From the NCBI GenBank assembly GCA_964017155.1, contig OZ024856.1:6871813-6935812 (forward strand): a stretch of DNA of 64,000 bases. Direction: 5' to 3'. This document shows, piece by piece, positions 1 through 14,100 of the stretch (the first letter of the stretch is position 1; each line of letters starts with the position of its first letter). The notes beneath the pieces were generated by a model. It searched no databases, was not told the origin of the DNA, and was given only the letters and a program-made list of their open reading frames with translations. This DNA comes from Oasisia sp. SBJ-2009. Taxonomy: Eukaryota; Annelida; Polychaeta; Sabellida; Siboglinidae. The position numbers and the translations under genes are program-made.

Positions 1-117
1 GTAAGTGTGTCGGCTAAGATAAGATGTGGGACTGTTTGTAGGTGTTTGAAAGTAAATTGCAATTGATGCAAAAAGAACAAACGTGAATGTTAGTCAGTGT
101 GGAATTTGTGTTTTCAG

Positions 118-562
118 GGACACACCCTTTTTACGGTGTTCTCCAGATGGTCTGATTGACAGTGATGGCATTGTTGAGATTAAATGCCCACATACCCCAT
201 GTTAGCTGCATGTAACATAACAAGAGCCCACTGACTGGTCCTCACCTACACAGTTGCTAATGGAACTGTATCTCTATAGAGAGGTCACAACTACTTCTAC
301 CAAATACTGGGCACACTTATGTGTACAGGCAGGAAATGGTGTGACTTTGTAGTCTGGACATTCAATGATGGTCATCATCCGCATCCCCCGAGATGATGCA
401 TTCGTCTCAGAAATGATGGGAATACTTTCAACAGGTTTCTGTCAATATTTTAAGGAGACAGTGCTTCACAAATTACTGTACAGACACGTTTGCATAGGGA
501 CTGCAGTAATAACTGTCAATTTAAGTTTCCCATGTATGATATTCTTCACTTATATTAAGTGA
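118..562 (+). pseudogene. YqaJ-like nuclease fragment, module a (unit 1; repeated every 2,197 bp)
   Basis: After a splice-acceptor-like sequence ending at 117, frame 119-205 reads DTPFLRCSPDGLIDSDGIVE and then IKCPHTPC and a stop. This is the PD-(D/E)xK signature of the YqaJ recombinase family: an SPDG aspartate followed by the E-x-K pair. A second block (about 275-560) matches the family's substrate-binding half, with HNYFYQ, then TGRKWCDFVVWT, then RIPRDDAF. Module a is broken by the stop after the nuclease motif, a second stop before RGHNYFYQ, and a 2-nt deletion near 370 relative to module b. The same breaks occur in every unit, at 2315, 4512, 6709, 8906, 11103, 13300, 15497 and 17694. 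YqaJ proteins are exonucleases of phages and of eukaryotic mobile elements. The assignment rests on motif recognition. Confidence 0.72.
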
Positions 563-1082
563 ATGATGAATTAATGTGAATGAAACATTGCATGCTCAGA
601 CAACTGCAAAGTGCATTTATAGCCATCTTTATTCTTTCTTAAACCACACATGCTTATGATTATATGTTATATTGTTTGATTGGCTTATTATGATCTAACA
701 ACTAGATAATTATGTACAGTAATCATAAGTATCGTCTTCTGTTTCTCGCAGGAGTGCTGAACGATAAGTTCCTTGTCAAGCTGGCAAACAGCCTAGGAGC
801 TGGTGTATTTTGAGGAGGCAGTGCGTGAGAAATTACTGTACATAGGATCACACACGTTTGCACAGACACCACAGTAATAACTGTCAATTTCAGTTTCCAA
901 TGTATGATATTCTTCACTTATATTCAATGAATGATGAATTAATGTGAATGAAACATTGCCTGCTCAGACAATTGACAAATGCATTTGTAGTTATCTTTAT
1001 TCTTTCTTTGATTGGCTTATTATGATCTAACAACTACAGAATTACGTACAGTAATCATAATTATCGTCTTCCGTTTCTCGCA

Positions 1083-1310
1083 GGAGTGCTGAGCGATAAA
1101 TTCATTGTCAAATTGGCAAACAGCACGAGCTTCATGAAGAGAATGGAGAGTGACTGGGTACATGATTTGTTGAGTGACAATAGAACGACTCAACCGGTGG
1201 AGAGAACCCTCTCCCCACTGGTCAGACCACAACGCTATGTCTCAGGTGTTAATATTGGCGTTAACGTTGTTGGAATTAACAGACGTAGCCGAGATGGTCA
1301 CCGCCGATAA
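1083..1310 (+). pseudogene. Exon-like segment with lost splice donor (unit 1)
   Basis: A splice-acceptor-like cgtttctcgcag precedes a frame containing LSDKFIVKLANSTSFMKRME and then SDWVHDL. The frame drifts after that point compared with the intact terminal copy at 19556. The donor seen in the sister block, caccggtaagtg, is here caccgccgataagtg, so the GT is lost. The segment recurs once per unit (3280, 5477, 7674, 9871, 12068, 14265, 16462, 18659). I do not recognise the encoded peptide as a named domain. Its position beside the YqaJ blocks suggests it belonged to the same ancestral gene. Confidence 0.5.
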
Positions 1311-1530
1311 GTGTGTCTGCTAAGATAAGATGTGGGACTGTTTGTAGTTGTTTAAAAGTAGGCGACATGTCACGGCATGCGTAAAGAAATGCATTATACG
1401 CCTCATTGGCTAAATTTGCCTGACCTCAGTGTGGTTGAGATTAAATGCCCACATACCACACGTAACATGACAAGAGCCCCACTGACTGGGCATCACCTAT
1501 TCAGATGCTGATGGAACTCTATCTCTACAG

Positions 1531-1812
1531 AGAGATCACAACTACTTCTACCAAATAATGGGCACACTTATGTGTACAGGCAGGAAATGGTGTGACTTTG
1601 TAGTCTGGACATTCAATGACTGTGTCACCATCCGCATCCCCCGAGATGATGCGTTCGTCGCAGAAATTATGGAAATACTTTCAAAAAAATTCTGTCAATA
1701 TTTTAAGGAGGCAGTGCTTGAGAAATTACTGTACAGAGTGACACACGTTTGCACAGACACCGCAGGAATAACTGTCAATTTCAGTTTCCAATGTATGATG
1801 TTCTTCACTTAA
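1531..1812 (+). pseudogene. YqaJ-like fragment, module b (unit 1; repeated every 2,197 bp)
   Basis: The frame reads RDHNYFYQIMGTLMCTGRKW, then CDFVVWTFNDCVTIRIPRDD, then AFVAEIMEILSKKFCQYF and KEAVLEKLLYR. It remains open to a stop at 1810-1812. This matches the second half of the YqaJ domain. Upstream, at 1434-1460, only VEIKCPH survives. The SPDG motif present in module a is missing because the sequence switches to an unrelated stretch at about 1432. Module b is therefore an N-terminally truncated duplicate in which the substrate-binding half is intact. Codon variants such as SKKF/SKQF and CMMFF/CTIFF follow the A/B alternation of the units. Confidence 0.7.
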
Positions 1813-1975
1813 ATTAAATGAATGATGAATTAATGTGAATGAAACACTGCATGCACAGACAATTGCCAAATGCATTTGTAGCTATCTTTATTCTTTCTTT
1901 GATTGGCTTATTATGATCTAACAACTACAGAATTACGTACAGTAATCATTATTATCGTCTTCCGTTTCTCACAGG

Positions 1976-2191
1976 TGTGCCGAGCGATAACTTTCTCGTC
2001 AAACTGACCAACAGCACAAGCTTCATGAAGAGAATGGAGAGTGACTGGGTGCATGATTCGTTGAGGGTGACAATAGAACGACTCAACCGGTTGAGAGAAC
2101 CCTCTCCCCACTGGTCGGACCACAACGCTATGTCTATGTCTTATATTGTCGTTAACGTTGTTGGAATTAACAGACGTAGCCGAGATGGTCA
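1976..2191 (+). pseudogene. Splice-flanked exon-like segment with consensus donor (unit 1)
   Basis: This segment is bounded by an acceptor (tttctcacag) and a strong donor (caccg followed by gtaagtgtg). It encodes VPSDNFLVKLTNSTSFMKRM and then ESDWVHDSLRVTIERLNRLR and EPSPHWSDHNAM. Compared with the terminal copy at 19556, the reading frame shifts after the DHNAM region, so the exon no longer reads to the donor in one frame. It is present in all units (4173, 6370, 8567, 10764, 12961, 15158, 17355). The function of the peptide is unknown. Confidence 0.55.
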
Positions 2192-5100
2192 CCACCGGTA
2201 AGTGTGTCGGCTAAGATAAGATGTGGGACTGTTTGTAGGTGTTTGAAAGTAAATTGCAATTAATGCAAAAAGAACAAACGTGAATGTTAGTCAGTGTGGA
2301 ATTTGTGTTTTCAGGGACACACCCTTTTTACGGTGTTCTCCAGATGGTCTGATTGACAGTGATGGCATTGTTGAGATTAAATGCCCACATACCCCATGTT
2401 AGCTGCATGTAACATAACAAGAGCCCACTGACTGGTCCTCACCTACACAGTTGCTAATGGAACTGTATCTCTATAGAGGGGTCACAACTACTTCTACCAA
2501 ATACTGGGCACACTTATGTGTACAGGCAGGAAATGGTGTGACTTTGTAGTCTGGACATTCAATGATGGTCATCATCCGCATCCCCCGAGATGATGCATTC
2601 GTCTCAGAAATGATGGGAATACTTTCAACAGGTTTCTGTCAATATTTTAAGGAGACAGTGCTTCACAAATTACTGTACAGACACGTTTGCATAGGGACTG
2701 CAGTAATAACTGTCAATTTAAGTTTCCCATGTATGATATTCTTCACTTATATTAAGTGAATGATGAATTAATGTGAATGAAACATTGCATGCTCAGACAA
2801 CTGCAAAATGCATTTATAGCCATCTTTATTCTTTCTTAAACCACACATGCTTATAATTATATGTTATATTGTTTGATTGGCTTATTATGATCTAACAACT
2901 AGAGAATTATGTACAGTAATCATAAGTATCGTCTTCTGTTTCTCGCAGGAGTGCTGAACGATAAGTTCCTTGTCAAGCTGGCAAACACCCTAGGAGCTGG
3001 TGTATTTTGAGGAGGCAGTGCGTGAGAAATTACTGTACATAGGATCACACACGTTTGCACAGACACCACAGTAATAACTGTCAATTTCAGTTTCCAATGT
3101 ATGATATTCTTCACTTATATTCAATGAATGATGAATTAATGTGAATGAAACACTGCATGCACAGACAATTGCCAAATGCATTTGTAGCTATCTTTATTCT
3201 TTCTTTGATTGGCTTATTATGATCTAACAACTACAGAATTACGTACAGTAATCATAATTATCGTCTTCCGTTTCTCGCAGGAGTGCTGAGCGATAAATTC
3301 ATTGTCAAGTTGGCAAACAGCACGAGCTTCATGAAGAGAATGGAGAGTGACTGGGTACATGATTTGTTGAGTGACAATAGAAGTACTCAACCGGTGGAGA
3401 GAACCCTCTCCCCACTGGTCAGACCACAACGCTATGTCTCAGGTGTTAATATTGGCGTTAACGTTGTTGGAATTAACAGACGTAGCCGAGATGGTCACCG
3501 CCGATAAGTGTGTCGGCTAAGATAAGATGTGGGACTGTTTGTAGTTGTTTAAAAGTAGGCGACATGTCACGGCATGCGTAAAGAAATGCATTATACGCCT
3601 CATTGGCTATATTTGCCTGACCTCAGTGTGGTTGAGATTAAATGCCCACATACCACACGTAACATGACAAGAGCCCCACTGACTGGGCATCACCTATTCA
3701 GATGCTGATGGAACTCTATCTCTACAGAGAGATCACAACTACTTCTACCAAATAATGGGCACACTTATGTGTACAGGCAGGAAATGGTGTGATTTTGTAG
3801 TCTGGACATTCAATGACTGTGTCACCATCCGCATCCCCCGAGATGATGCGTTTGTCACAGAAATTATGGAAATACTTTCAAAAAAATTCTGTCAATATTT
3901 TAAGGAGGCAGTGCTTGAGAAATTACTGTACAGAGTCACACACGTTTGCACAGACACCGCAGGAATAACTGTCAATTTCAGTTTCCAATGTACGATATTC
4001 TTCACTTAAATTAAATGAATGATGAATTAATGTGAATGAAACACTGCATGCACAGACAATTGCCAAATGCATTTGTAGCTATCTTTATTCTTTCTTTGAT
4101 TGGCTTATTATGATCTAACAACTACAGAATTACGTACAGTAATCATTATTATCGTCTTTCGTTTCTCACAGGTGTGCCGAGCGATAACTTTCTCGTCAAA
4201 TTGACCAACAGCACAAGCTTCATGAAGAGAATGGAGAGTGACTGGGTGCATGATTCGTTGAGGGTGACAATAGAACGACTCAACCGGTTGAGAGAACCCT
4301 CTCCCCACTGGTCGGACCACAACGCTATGTCTATGTCTTATATTGTCGTTAACGTTGTTGGAATTAACAGACGTAGCCGAGATGGTCACCACCGGTAAGT
4401 GTGTCGGCTAAGATAAGATGTGGGACTGTTTGTAGGTGTTTGAAAGTAAATTGCAATTGATGCAAAAAGAACAAACGTGAATGTTAGTCAGTGTGGAATT
4501 TGTGTTTTCAGGGACACACCCTTTTTACGGTGTTCTCCAGATGGTCTGATTGACAGTGATGGCATTGTTGAGATTAAATGCCCACATACCCCATGTTAGC
4601 TGCATGTAACATAACAAGAGCCCACTGACTGGTCCTCACCTACACAGTTGCTAATGGAACTGTATCTCTATAGAGAGGTCACAACTACTTCTACCAAATA
4701 CTGGGCACACTTATGTGTACAGGCAGGAAATGGTGTGACTTTGTAGTCTGGACATTCAATGATGGTCATCATCCGCATCCCCCGAGATGATGCATTCGTC
4801 TCAGAAATGATGGGAATACTTTCAACAGGTTTCTGTCAATATTTTAAGGAGACAGTGCTTCACAAATTACTGTACAGACACGTTTGCATAGGGACTGCAG
4901 TAATAACTGTCAATTTAAGTTTCCCATGTATGATATTCTTCACTTATATTAAGTGAATGATGAATTAATGTGAATGAAACATTGCATGCTCAGACAACTG
5001 CAAAGTGCATTTATAGCCATCTTTATTCTTTCTTAAACCACACATGCTTATGATTATATGTTATATTGTTTGATTGGCTTATTATGATCTAACAACTAGA

Positions 5101-8100
5101 GAATTATGTACAGTAATCATAAGTATCGTCTTCTGTTTCTCGCAGGAGTGCTGAACGATAAGTTCCTTGTCAAGCTGGCAAACAGCCTAGGAGCTGGTGT
5201 ATTTTGAGGAGGCAGTGCGTGAGAAATTACTGTACATAGGATCACACACGTTTGCACAGACACCACAGTAATAACTGTCAATTTCAGTTTCCAATGTATG
5301 ATATTCTTCACTTATATTCAATGAATGATGAATTAATGTGAATGAAACATTGCCTGCTCAGACAATTGACAAATGCATTTGTAGTTATCTTTATTCTTTC
5401 TTTGATTGGCTTATTATGATCTAACAACTACAGAATTACGTACAGTAATCATAATTATCGTCTTCCGTTTCTCGCAGGAGTGCTGAGCGATAAATTCATT
5501 GTCAAATTGGCAAACAGCACGAGCTTCATGAAGAGAATGGAGAGTGACTGGGTACATGATTTGTTGAGTGACAATAGAACGACTCAACCGGTGGAGAGAA
5601 CCCTCTCCCCACTGGTCAGACCACAACGCTATGTCTCAGGTGTTAATATTGGCGTTAACGTTGTTGGAATTAACAGACGTAGCCGAGATGGTCACCGCCG
5701 ATAAGTGTGTCTGCTAAGATAAGATGTGGGACTGTTTGTAGTTGTTTAAAAGTAGGCGACATGTCACGGCATGCGTAAAGAAATGCATTATACGCCTCAT
5801 TGGCTAAATTTGCCTGACCTCAGTGTGGTTGAGATTAAATGCCCACATACCACACGTAACATGACAAGAGCCCCACTGACTGGGCATCACCTATTCAGAT
5901 GCTGATGGAACCCTATCTCTACAGAGAGATCACAACTACTTCTACCAAATAATGGGCACACTTATGTGTACAGGCAGGAAATGGTGTGACTTTGTAGTCT
6001 GGACATTCAATGACTGTGTCACCATCCGCATCCCCCGAGATGATGCGTTCGTCGCAGAAATTATGGAAATACTTTCAAAAAAATTCTGTCAATATTTTAA
6101 GGAGGCAGTGCTTGAGAAATTACTGTACAGAGTGACACACGTTTGCACAGACACCGCAGGAATAACTGTCAATTTCAGTTTCCAATGTATGATGTTCTTC
6201 ACTTAAATTAAATGAATGATGAATTAATGTGAATGAAACACTGCATGCACAGACAATTGCCAAATGCATTTGTAGCTATCTTTATTCTTTCTTTGATTGG
6301 CTTATTATGATCTAACAACTACAGAATTACGTACAGTAATCATTATTATCGTCTTCCGTTTCTCACAGGTGTGCCGAGCGATAACTTTCTCGTCAAACTG
6401 ACCAACAGCACAAGCTTCATGAAGAGAATGGAGAGTGACTGGGTGCATGATTCGTTGAGGGTGACAATAGAACGACTCAACCGGTTGAGAGAACCCTCTC
6501 CCCACTGGTCGGACCACAACGCTATGTCTATGTCTTATATTGTCGTTAACGTTGTTGGAATTAACAGACGTAGCCGAGATGGTCACCACCGGTAAGTGTG
6601 TCGGCTAAGATAAGATGTGGGACTGTTTGTAGGTGTTTGAAAGTAAATTGCAATTAATGCAAAAAGAACAAACGTGAATGTTAGTCAGTGTGGAATTTGT
6701 GTTTTCAGGGACACACCCTTTTTACGGTGTTCTCCAGATGGTCTGATTGACAGTGATGGCATTGTTGAGATTAAATGCCCACATACCCCATGTTAGCTGC
6801 ATGTAACATAACAAGAGCCCACTGACTGGTCCTCACCTACACAGTTGCTAATGGAACTGTATCTCTATAGAGGGGTCACAACTACTTCTACCAAATACTG
6901 GGCACACTTATGTGTACAGGCAGGAAATGGTGTGACTTTGTAGTCTGGACATTCAATGATGGTCATCATCCGCATCCCCCGAGATGATGCATTCGTCTCA
7001 GAAATGATGGGAATACTTTCAACAGGTTTCTGTCAATATTTTAAGGAGACAGTGCTTCACAAATTACTGTACAGACACGTTTGCATAGGGACTGCAGTAA
7101 TAACTGTCAATTTAAGTTTCCCATGTATGATATTCTTCACTTATATTAAGTGAATGATGAATTAATGTGAATGAAACATTGCATGCTCAGACAACTGCAA
7201 AATGCATTTATAGCCATCTTTATTCTTTCTTAAACCACACATGCTTATAATTATATGTTATATTGTTTGATTGGCTTATTATGATCTAACAACTAGAGAA
7301 TTATGTACAGTAATCATAAGTATCGTCTTCTGTTTCTCGCAGGAGTGCTGAACGATAAGTTCCTTGTCAAGCTGGCAAACAGCCTAGGAGCTGGTGTATT
7401 TTGAGGAGGCAGTGCGTGAGAAATTACTGTACATAGGATCACACACGTTTGCACAGACACCACAGTAATAACTGTCAATTTCAGTTTCCAATGTATGATA
7501 TTCTTCACTTATATTCAATGAATGATGAATTAATGTGAATGAAACACTGCATGCACAGACAATTGCCAAATGCATTTGTAGCTATCTTTATTCTTTCTTT
7601 GATTGGCTTATTATGATCTAACAACTACAGAATTACGTACAGTAATCATAATTATCGTCTTCCGTTTCTCGCAGGAGTGCTGAGCGATAAATTCATTGTC
7701 AAGTTGGCAAACAGCACGAGCTTCATGAAGAGAATGGAGAGTGACTGGGTACATGATTTGTTGAGTGACAATAGAAGTACTCAACCGGTGGAGAGAACCC
7801 TCTCCCCACTGGTCAGACCACAACGCTATGTCTCAGGTGTTAATATTGGCGTTAACGTTGTTGGAATTAACAGACGTAGCCGAGATGGTCACCGCCGATA
7901 AGTGTGTCGGCTAAGATAAGATGTGGGACTGTTTGTAGTTGTTTAAAAGTAGGCGACATGTCACGGCATGCGTAAAGAAATGCATTATACGCCTCATTGG
8001 CTAAATTTGCCTGACCTCAGTGTGGTTGAGATTAAATGCCCACATACCACACGTAACATGACAAGAGCCCCACTGACTGGGCATCACCTATTCAGATGCT

Positions 8101-11100
8101 GATGGAACCCTATCTCTACAGAGAGATCACAACTACTTCTACCAAATAATGGGCACACTTATGTGTACAGGCAGGAAATGGTGTGACTTTGTAGTCTGGA
8201 CATTCAATGACTGTGTCACCATCCGCATCCCCCGAGATGATGCGTTCGTCGCAGAAATTATGGAAATACTTTCAAAACAATTCTGTCAATATTTTAAGGA
8301 GGCAGTGCTTGAGAAATTACAGTACAGAGTCACACACGTTTGCACAGACACCGCAGGAATAACTGTCAATTTCAGTTTCCAATGTACGATATTCTTCACT
8401 TAAATTAAATGAATGATGAATTAATGTGAATGAAACACTGCATGCAGAGACAATTGCCAAATGCATTCGTAGCTATCTTTATTCTTTCTTTGATTGGCTT
8501 ATTATGATCTAACAACTACAGAATTACGTACAGTAATCATTATTATCGTCTTTCGTTTCTCACAGGTGTGCCGAGCGATAACTTTCTCGTCAAATTGACC
8601 AACAGCACAAGCTTCATGAAGAGAATGGAGAGTGACTGGGTGCATGATTCGTTGAGGGTGACAATAGAACGACTCAACCGGTTGAGAGAACCCTCTCCCC
8701 ACTGGTCGGACCACAACGCTATGTCTATGTCTTATATTGTCGTTAACGTTGTTGGAATTAACAGACGTAGCCGAGATGGTCACCACCGGTAAGTGTGTCG
8801 GCTAAGATAAGATGTGGGACTGTTTGTAGGTGTTTGAAAGTAAATTGCAATTGATGCAAAAAGAACAAACGTGAATGTTAGTCAGTGTGGAATTTGTGTT
8901 TTCAGGGACACACCCTTTTTACGGTGTTCTCCAGATGGTCTGATTGACAGTGATGGCATTGTTGAGATTAAATGCCCACATACCCCATGTTAGCTGCATG
9001 TAACATAACAAGAGCCCACTGACTGGTCCTCACCTACACAGTTGCTAATGGAACTGTATCTCTATAGAGAGGTCACAACTACTTCTACCAAATACTGGGC
9101 ACACTTATGTGTACAGGCAGGAAATGGTGTGACTTTGTAGTCTGGACATTCAATGATGGTCATCATCCGCATCCCCCGAGATGATGCATTCGTCTCAGAA
9201 ATGATGGGAATACTTTCAACAGGTTTCTGTCAATATTTTAAGGAGACAGTGCTTCACAAATTACTGTACAGACACGTTTGCATAGGGACTGCAGTAATAA
9301 CTGTCAATTTAAGTTTCCCATGTATGATATTCTTCACTTATATTAAGTGAATGATGAATTAATGTGAATGAAACATTGCATGCTCAGACAACTGCAAAGT
9401 GCATTTATAGCCATCTTTATTCTTTCTTAAACCACACATGCTTATGATTATATGTTATATTGTTTGATTGGCTTATTATGATCTAACAACTAGAGAATTA
9501 TGTACAGTAATCATAAGTATCGTCTTCTGTTTCTCGCAGGAGTGCTGAACGATAAGTTCCTTGTCAAGCTGGCAAACAGCCTAGGAGCTGGTGTATTTTG
9601 AGGAGGCAGTGCGTGAGAAATTACTGTACATAGGATCACACACGTTTGCACAGACACCACAGTAATAACTGTCAATTTCAGTTTCCAATGTATGATATTC
9701 TTCACTTATATTCAATGAATGATGAATTAATGTGAATGAAACATTGCCTGCTCAGACAATTGACAAATGCATTTGTAGTTATCTTTATTCTTTCTTTGAT
9801 TGGCTTATTATGATCTAACAACTACAGAATTACGTACAGTAATCATAATTATCGTCTTCCGTTTCTCGCAGGAGTGCTGAGCGATAAATTCATTGTCAAA
9901 TTGGCAAACAGCACGAGCTTCATGAAGAGAATGGAGAGTGACTGGGTACATGATTTGTTGAGTGACAATAGAACGACTCAACCGGTGGAGAGAACCCTCT
10001 CCCCACTGGTCAGACCACAACGCTATGTCTCAGGTGTTAATATTGGCGTTAACGTTGTTGGAATTAACAGACGTAGCCGAGATGGTCACCGCCGATAAGT
10101 GTGTCTGCTAAGATAAGATGTGGGACTGTTTGTAGTTGTTTAAAAGTAGGCGACATGTCACGGCATGCATAAAGAAATGCATTATACGCCTCATTGGCTA
10201 AATTTGCCTGACCTCAGTGTGGTTGAGATTAAATGCCCACATACCACACGTAACATGACAAGAGCCCCACTGACTGGGCATCACCTATTCAGATGCTGAT
10301 GGAACCCTATCTCTACAGAGAGATCACAACTACTTCTACCAAATAATGGGCACACTTATGTGTACAGGCAGGAAATGGTGTGACTTTGTAGTCTGGACAT
10401 TCAATGACTGTGTCACCATCCGCATCCCCCGAGATGATGCGTTCGTCGCAGAAATTATGGAAATACTTTCAAAAAAATTCTGTCAATATTTTAAGGAGGC
10501 AGTGCTTGAGAAATTACTGTACAGAGTGACACACGTTTGCACAGACACCGCAGGAATAACTGTCAATTTCAGTTTCCAATGTATGATGTTCTTCACTTAA
10601 ATTAAATGAATGATGAATTAATGTGAATGAAACACTGCATGCACAGACAATTGCCAAATGCATTTGTAGCTATCTTTATTCTTTCTTTGATTGGCTTATT
10701 ATGATCTAACAACTACAGAATTACGTACAGTAATCATTATTATCGTCTTCCGTTTCTCACAGGTGTGCCGAGCGATAACTTTCTCGTCAAACTGACCAAC
10801 AGCACAAGCTTCATGAAGAGAATGGAGAGTGACTGGGTGCATGATTCGTTGAGGGTGACAATAGAACGACTCAACCGGTTGAGAGAACCCTCTCCCCACT
10901 GGTCGGACCACAACGCTATGTCTATGTCTTATATTGTCGTTAACGTTGTTGGAATTAACAGACGTAGCCGAGATGGTCACCACCGGTAAGTGTGTCGGCT
11001 AAGATAAGATGTGGGACTGTTTGTAGGTGTTTGAAAGTAAATTGCAATTAATGCAAAAAGAACAAACGTGAATGTTAGTCAGTGTGGAATTTGTGTTTTC

Positions 11101-14100
11101 AGGGACACACCCTTTTTACGGTGTTCTCCAGATGGTCTGATTGACAGTGATGGCATTGTTGAGATTAAATGCCCACATACCCCATGTTAGCTGCATGTAA
11201 CATAACAAGAGCCCACTGACTGGTCCTCACCTACACAGTTGCTAATGGAACTGTATCTCTATAGAGGGGTCACAACTACTTCTACCAAATACTGGGCACA
11301 CTTATGTGTACAGGCAGGAAATGGTGTGACTTTGTAGTCTGGACATTCAATGATGGTCATCATCCGCATCCCCCGAGATGATGCATTCGTCTCAGAAATG
11401 ATGGGAATACTTTCAACAGGTTTCTGTCAATATTTTAAGGAGACAGTGCTTCACAAATTACTGTACAGACACGTTTGCATAGGGACTGCAGTAATAACTG
11501 TCAATTTAAGTTTCCCATGTATGATATTCTTCACTTATATTAAGTGAATGATGAATTAATGTGAATGAAACATTGCATGCTCAGACAACTGCAAAATGCA
11601 TTTATAGCCATCTTTATTCTTTCTTAAACCACACATGCTTATAATTATATGTTATATTGTCTGATTGGCTTATTATGATCTAACAACTAGAGAATTATGT
11701 ACAGTAATCATAAGTATCGTCTTCTGTTTCTCGCAGGAGTGCTGAACGATAAGTTCCTTGTCAAGCTGGCAAACAGCCTAGGAGCTGGTGTATTTTGAGG
11801 AGGCAGTGCGTGAGAAATTACTGTACATAGGATCACACACGTTTGCACAGACACCACAGTAATAACTGTCAATTTCAGTTTCCAATGTATGATATTCTTC
11901 ACTTATATTCAATGAATGATGAATTAATGTGAATGAAACACTGCATGCACAGACAATTGCCAAATGCATTTGTAGCTATCTTTATTCTTTCTTTGATTGG
12001 CTTATTATGATCTAACAACTACAGAATTACGTACAGTAATCATAATTATCGTCTTCCGTTTCTCGCAGGAGTGCTGAGCGATAAATTCATTGTCAAGTTG
12101 GCAAACAGCACGAGCTTCATGAAGAGAATGGAGAGTGACTGGGTACATGATTTGTTGAGTGACAATAGAAGTACTCAACCGGTGGAGAGAACCCTCTCCC
12201 CACTGGTCAGACCACAACGCTATGTCTCAGGTGTTAATATTGGCGTTAACGTTGTTGGAATTAACAGACGTAGCCGAGATGGTCACCGCCGATAAGTGTG
12301 TCGGCTAAGATAAGATGTGGGACTGTTTGTAGTTGTTTAAAAGTAGGCGACATGTCACGGCATGCGTAAAGAAATGCATTATACGCCTCATTGGCTAAAT
12401 TTGCCTGACCTCAGTGTGGTTGAGATTAAATGCCCACATACCACACGTAACATGACAAGAGCCCCACTGACTGGGCATCACCTATTCAGATGCTGATGGA
12501 ACTCTATCTCTACAGAGAGATCACAACTACTTCTACCAAATAATGGGCACACTTATGTGTACAGGCAGGAAATGGTGTGACTTTGTAGTCTGGACATTCA
12601 ATGACTGTGTCACCATCCGCATCCCCCGAGATGATGCGTTCGTCGCAGAAATTATGGAAATACTTTCAAAACAATTCTGTCAATATTTTAAGGAGGCAGT
12701 GCTTGAGAAATTACAGTACAGAGTCACACACGTTTGCACAGACACCGCAGGAATAACTGTCAATTTCAGTTTCCAATGTACGATATTCTTCACTTAAATT
12801 AAATGAATGATGAATTAATGTGAATGAAACACTGCATGCAGAGACAATTGCCAAATGCATTCGTAGCTATCTTTATTCTTTCTTTGATTGGCTTATTATG
12901 ATCTAACAACTACAGAATTACGTACAGTAATCATTATTATCGTCTTTCGTTTCTCACAGGTGTGCCGAGCGATAACTTTCTCGTCAAATTGACCAACAGC
13001 ACAAGCTTCATGAAGAGAATGGAGAGTGACTGGGTGCATGATTCGTTGAGGGTGACAATAGAACGACTCAACCGGTTGAGAGAACCCTCTCCCCACTGGT
13101 CGGACCACAACGCTATGTCTATGTCTTATATTGTCGTTAACGTTGTTGGAATTAACAGACGTAGCCGAGATGGTCACCACCGGTAAGTGTGTCGGCTAAG
13201 ATAAGATGTGGGACTGTTTGTAGGTGTTTGAAAGTAAATTGCAATTGATGCAAAAAGAACAAACGTGAATGTTAGTCAGTGTGGAATTTGTGTTTTCAGG
13301 GACACACCCTTTTTACGGTGTTCTCCAGATGGTCTGATTGACAGTGATGGCATTGTTGAGATTAAATGCCCACATACCCCATGTTAGCTGCATGTAACAT
13401 AACAAGAGCCCACTGACTGGTCCTCACCTACACAGTTGCTAATGGAACTGTATCTCTATAGAGAGGTCACAACTACTTCTACCAAATACTGGGCACACTT
13501 ATGTGTACAGGCAGGAAATGGTGTGACTTTGTAGTCTGGACATTCAATGATGGTCATCATCCGCATCCCCCGAGATGATGCATTCGTCTCAGAAATGATG
13601 GGAATACTTTCAACAGGTTTCTGTCAATATTTTAAGGAGACAGTGCTTCACAAATTACTGTACAGACACGTTTGCATAGGGACTGCAGTAATAACTGTCA
13701 ATTTAAGTTTCCCATGTATGATATTCTTCACTTATATTAAGTGAATGATGAATTAATGTGAATGAAACATTGCATGCTCAGACAACTGCAAAGTGCATTT
13801 ATAGCCATCTTTATTCTTTCTTAAACCACACATGCTTATGATTATATGTTATATTGTTTGATTGGCTTATTATGATCTAACAACTAGAGAATTATGTACA
13901 GTAATCATAAGTATCGTCTTCTGTTTCTCGCAGGAGTGCTGAACGATAAGTTCCTTGTCAAGCTGGCAAACAGCCTAGGAGCTGGTGTATTTTGAGGAGG
14001 CAGTGCGTGAGAAATTACTGTACATAGGATCACACACGTTTGCACAGACACCACAGTAATAACTGTCAATTTCAGTTTCCAATGTATGATATTCTTCACT

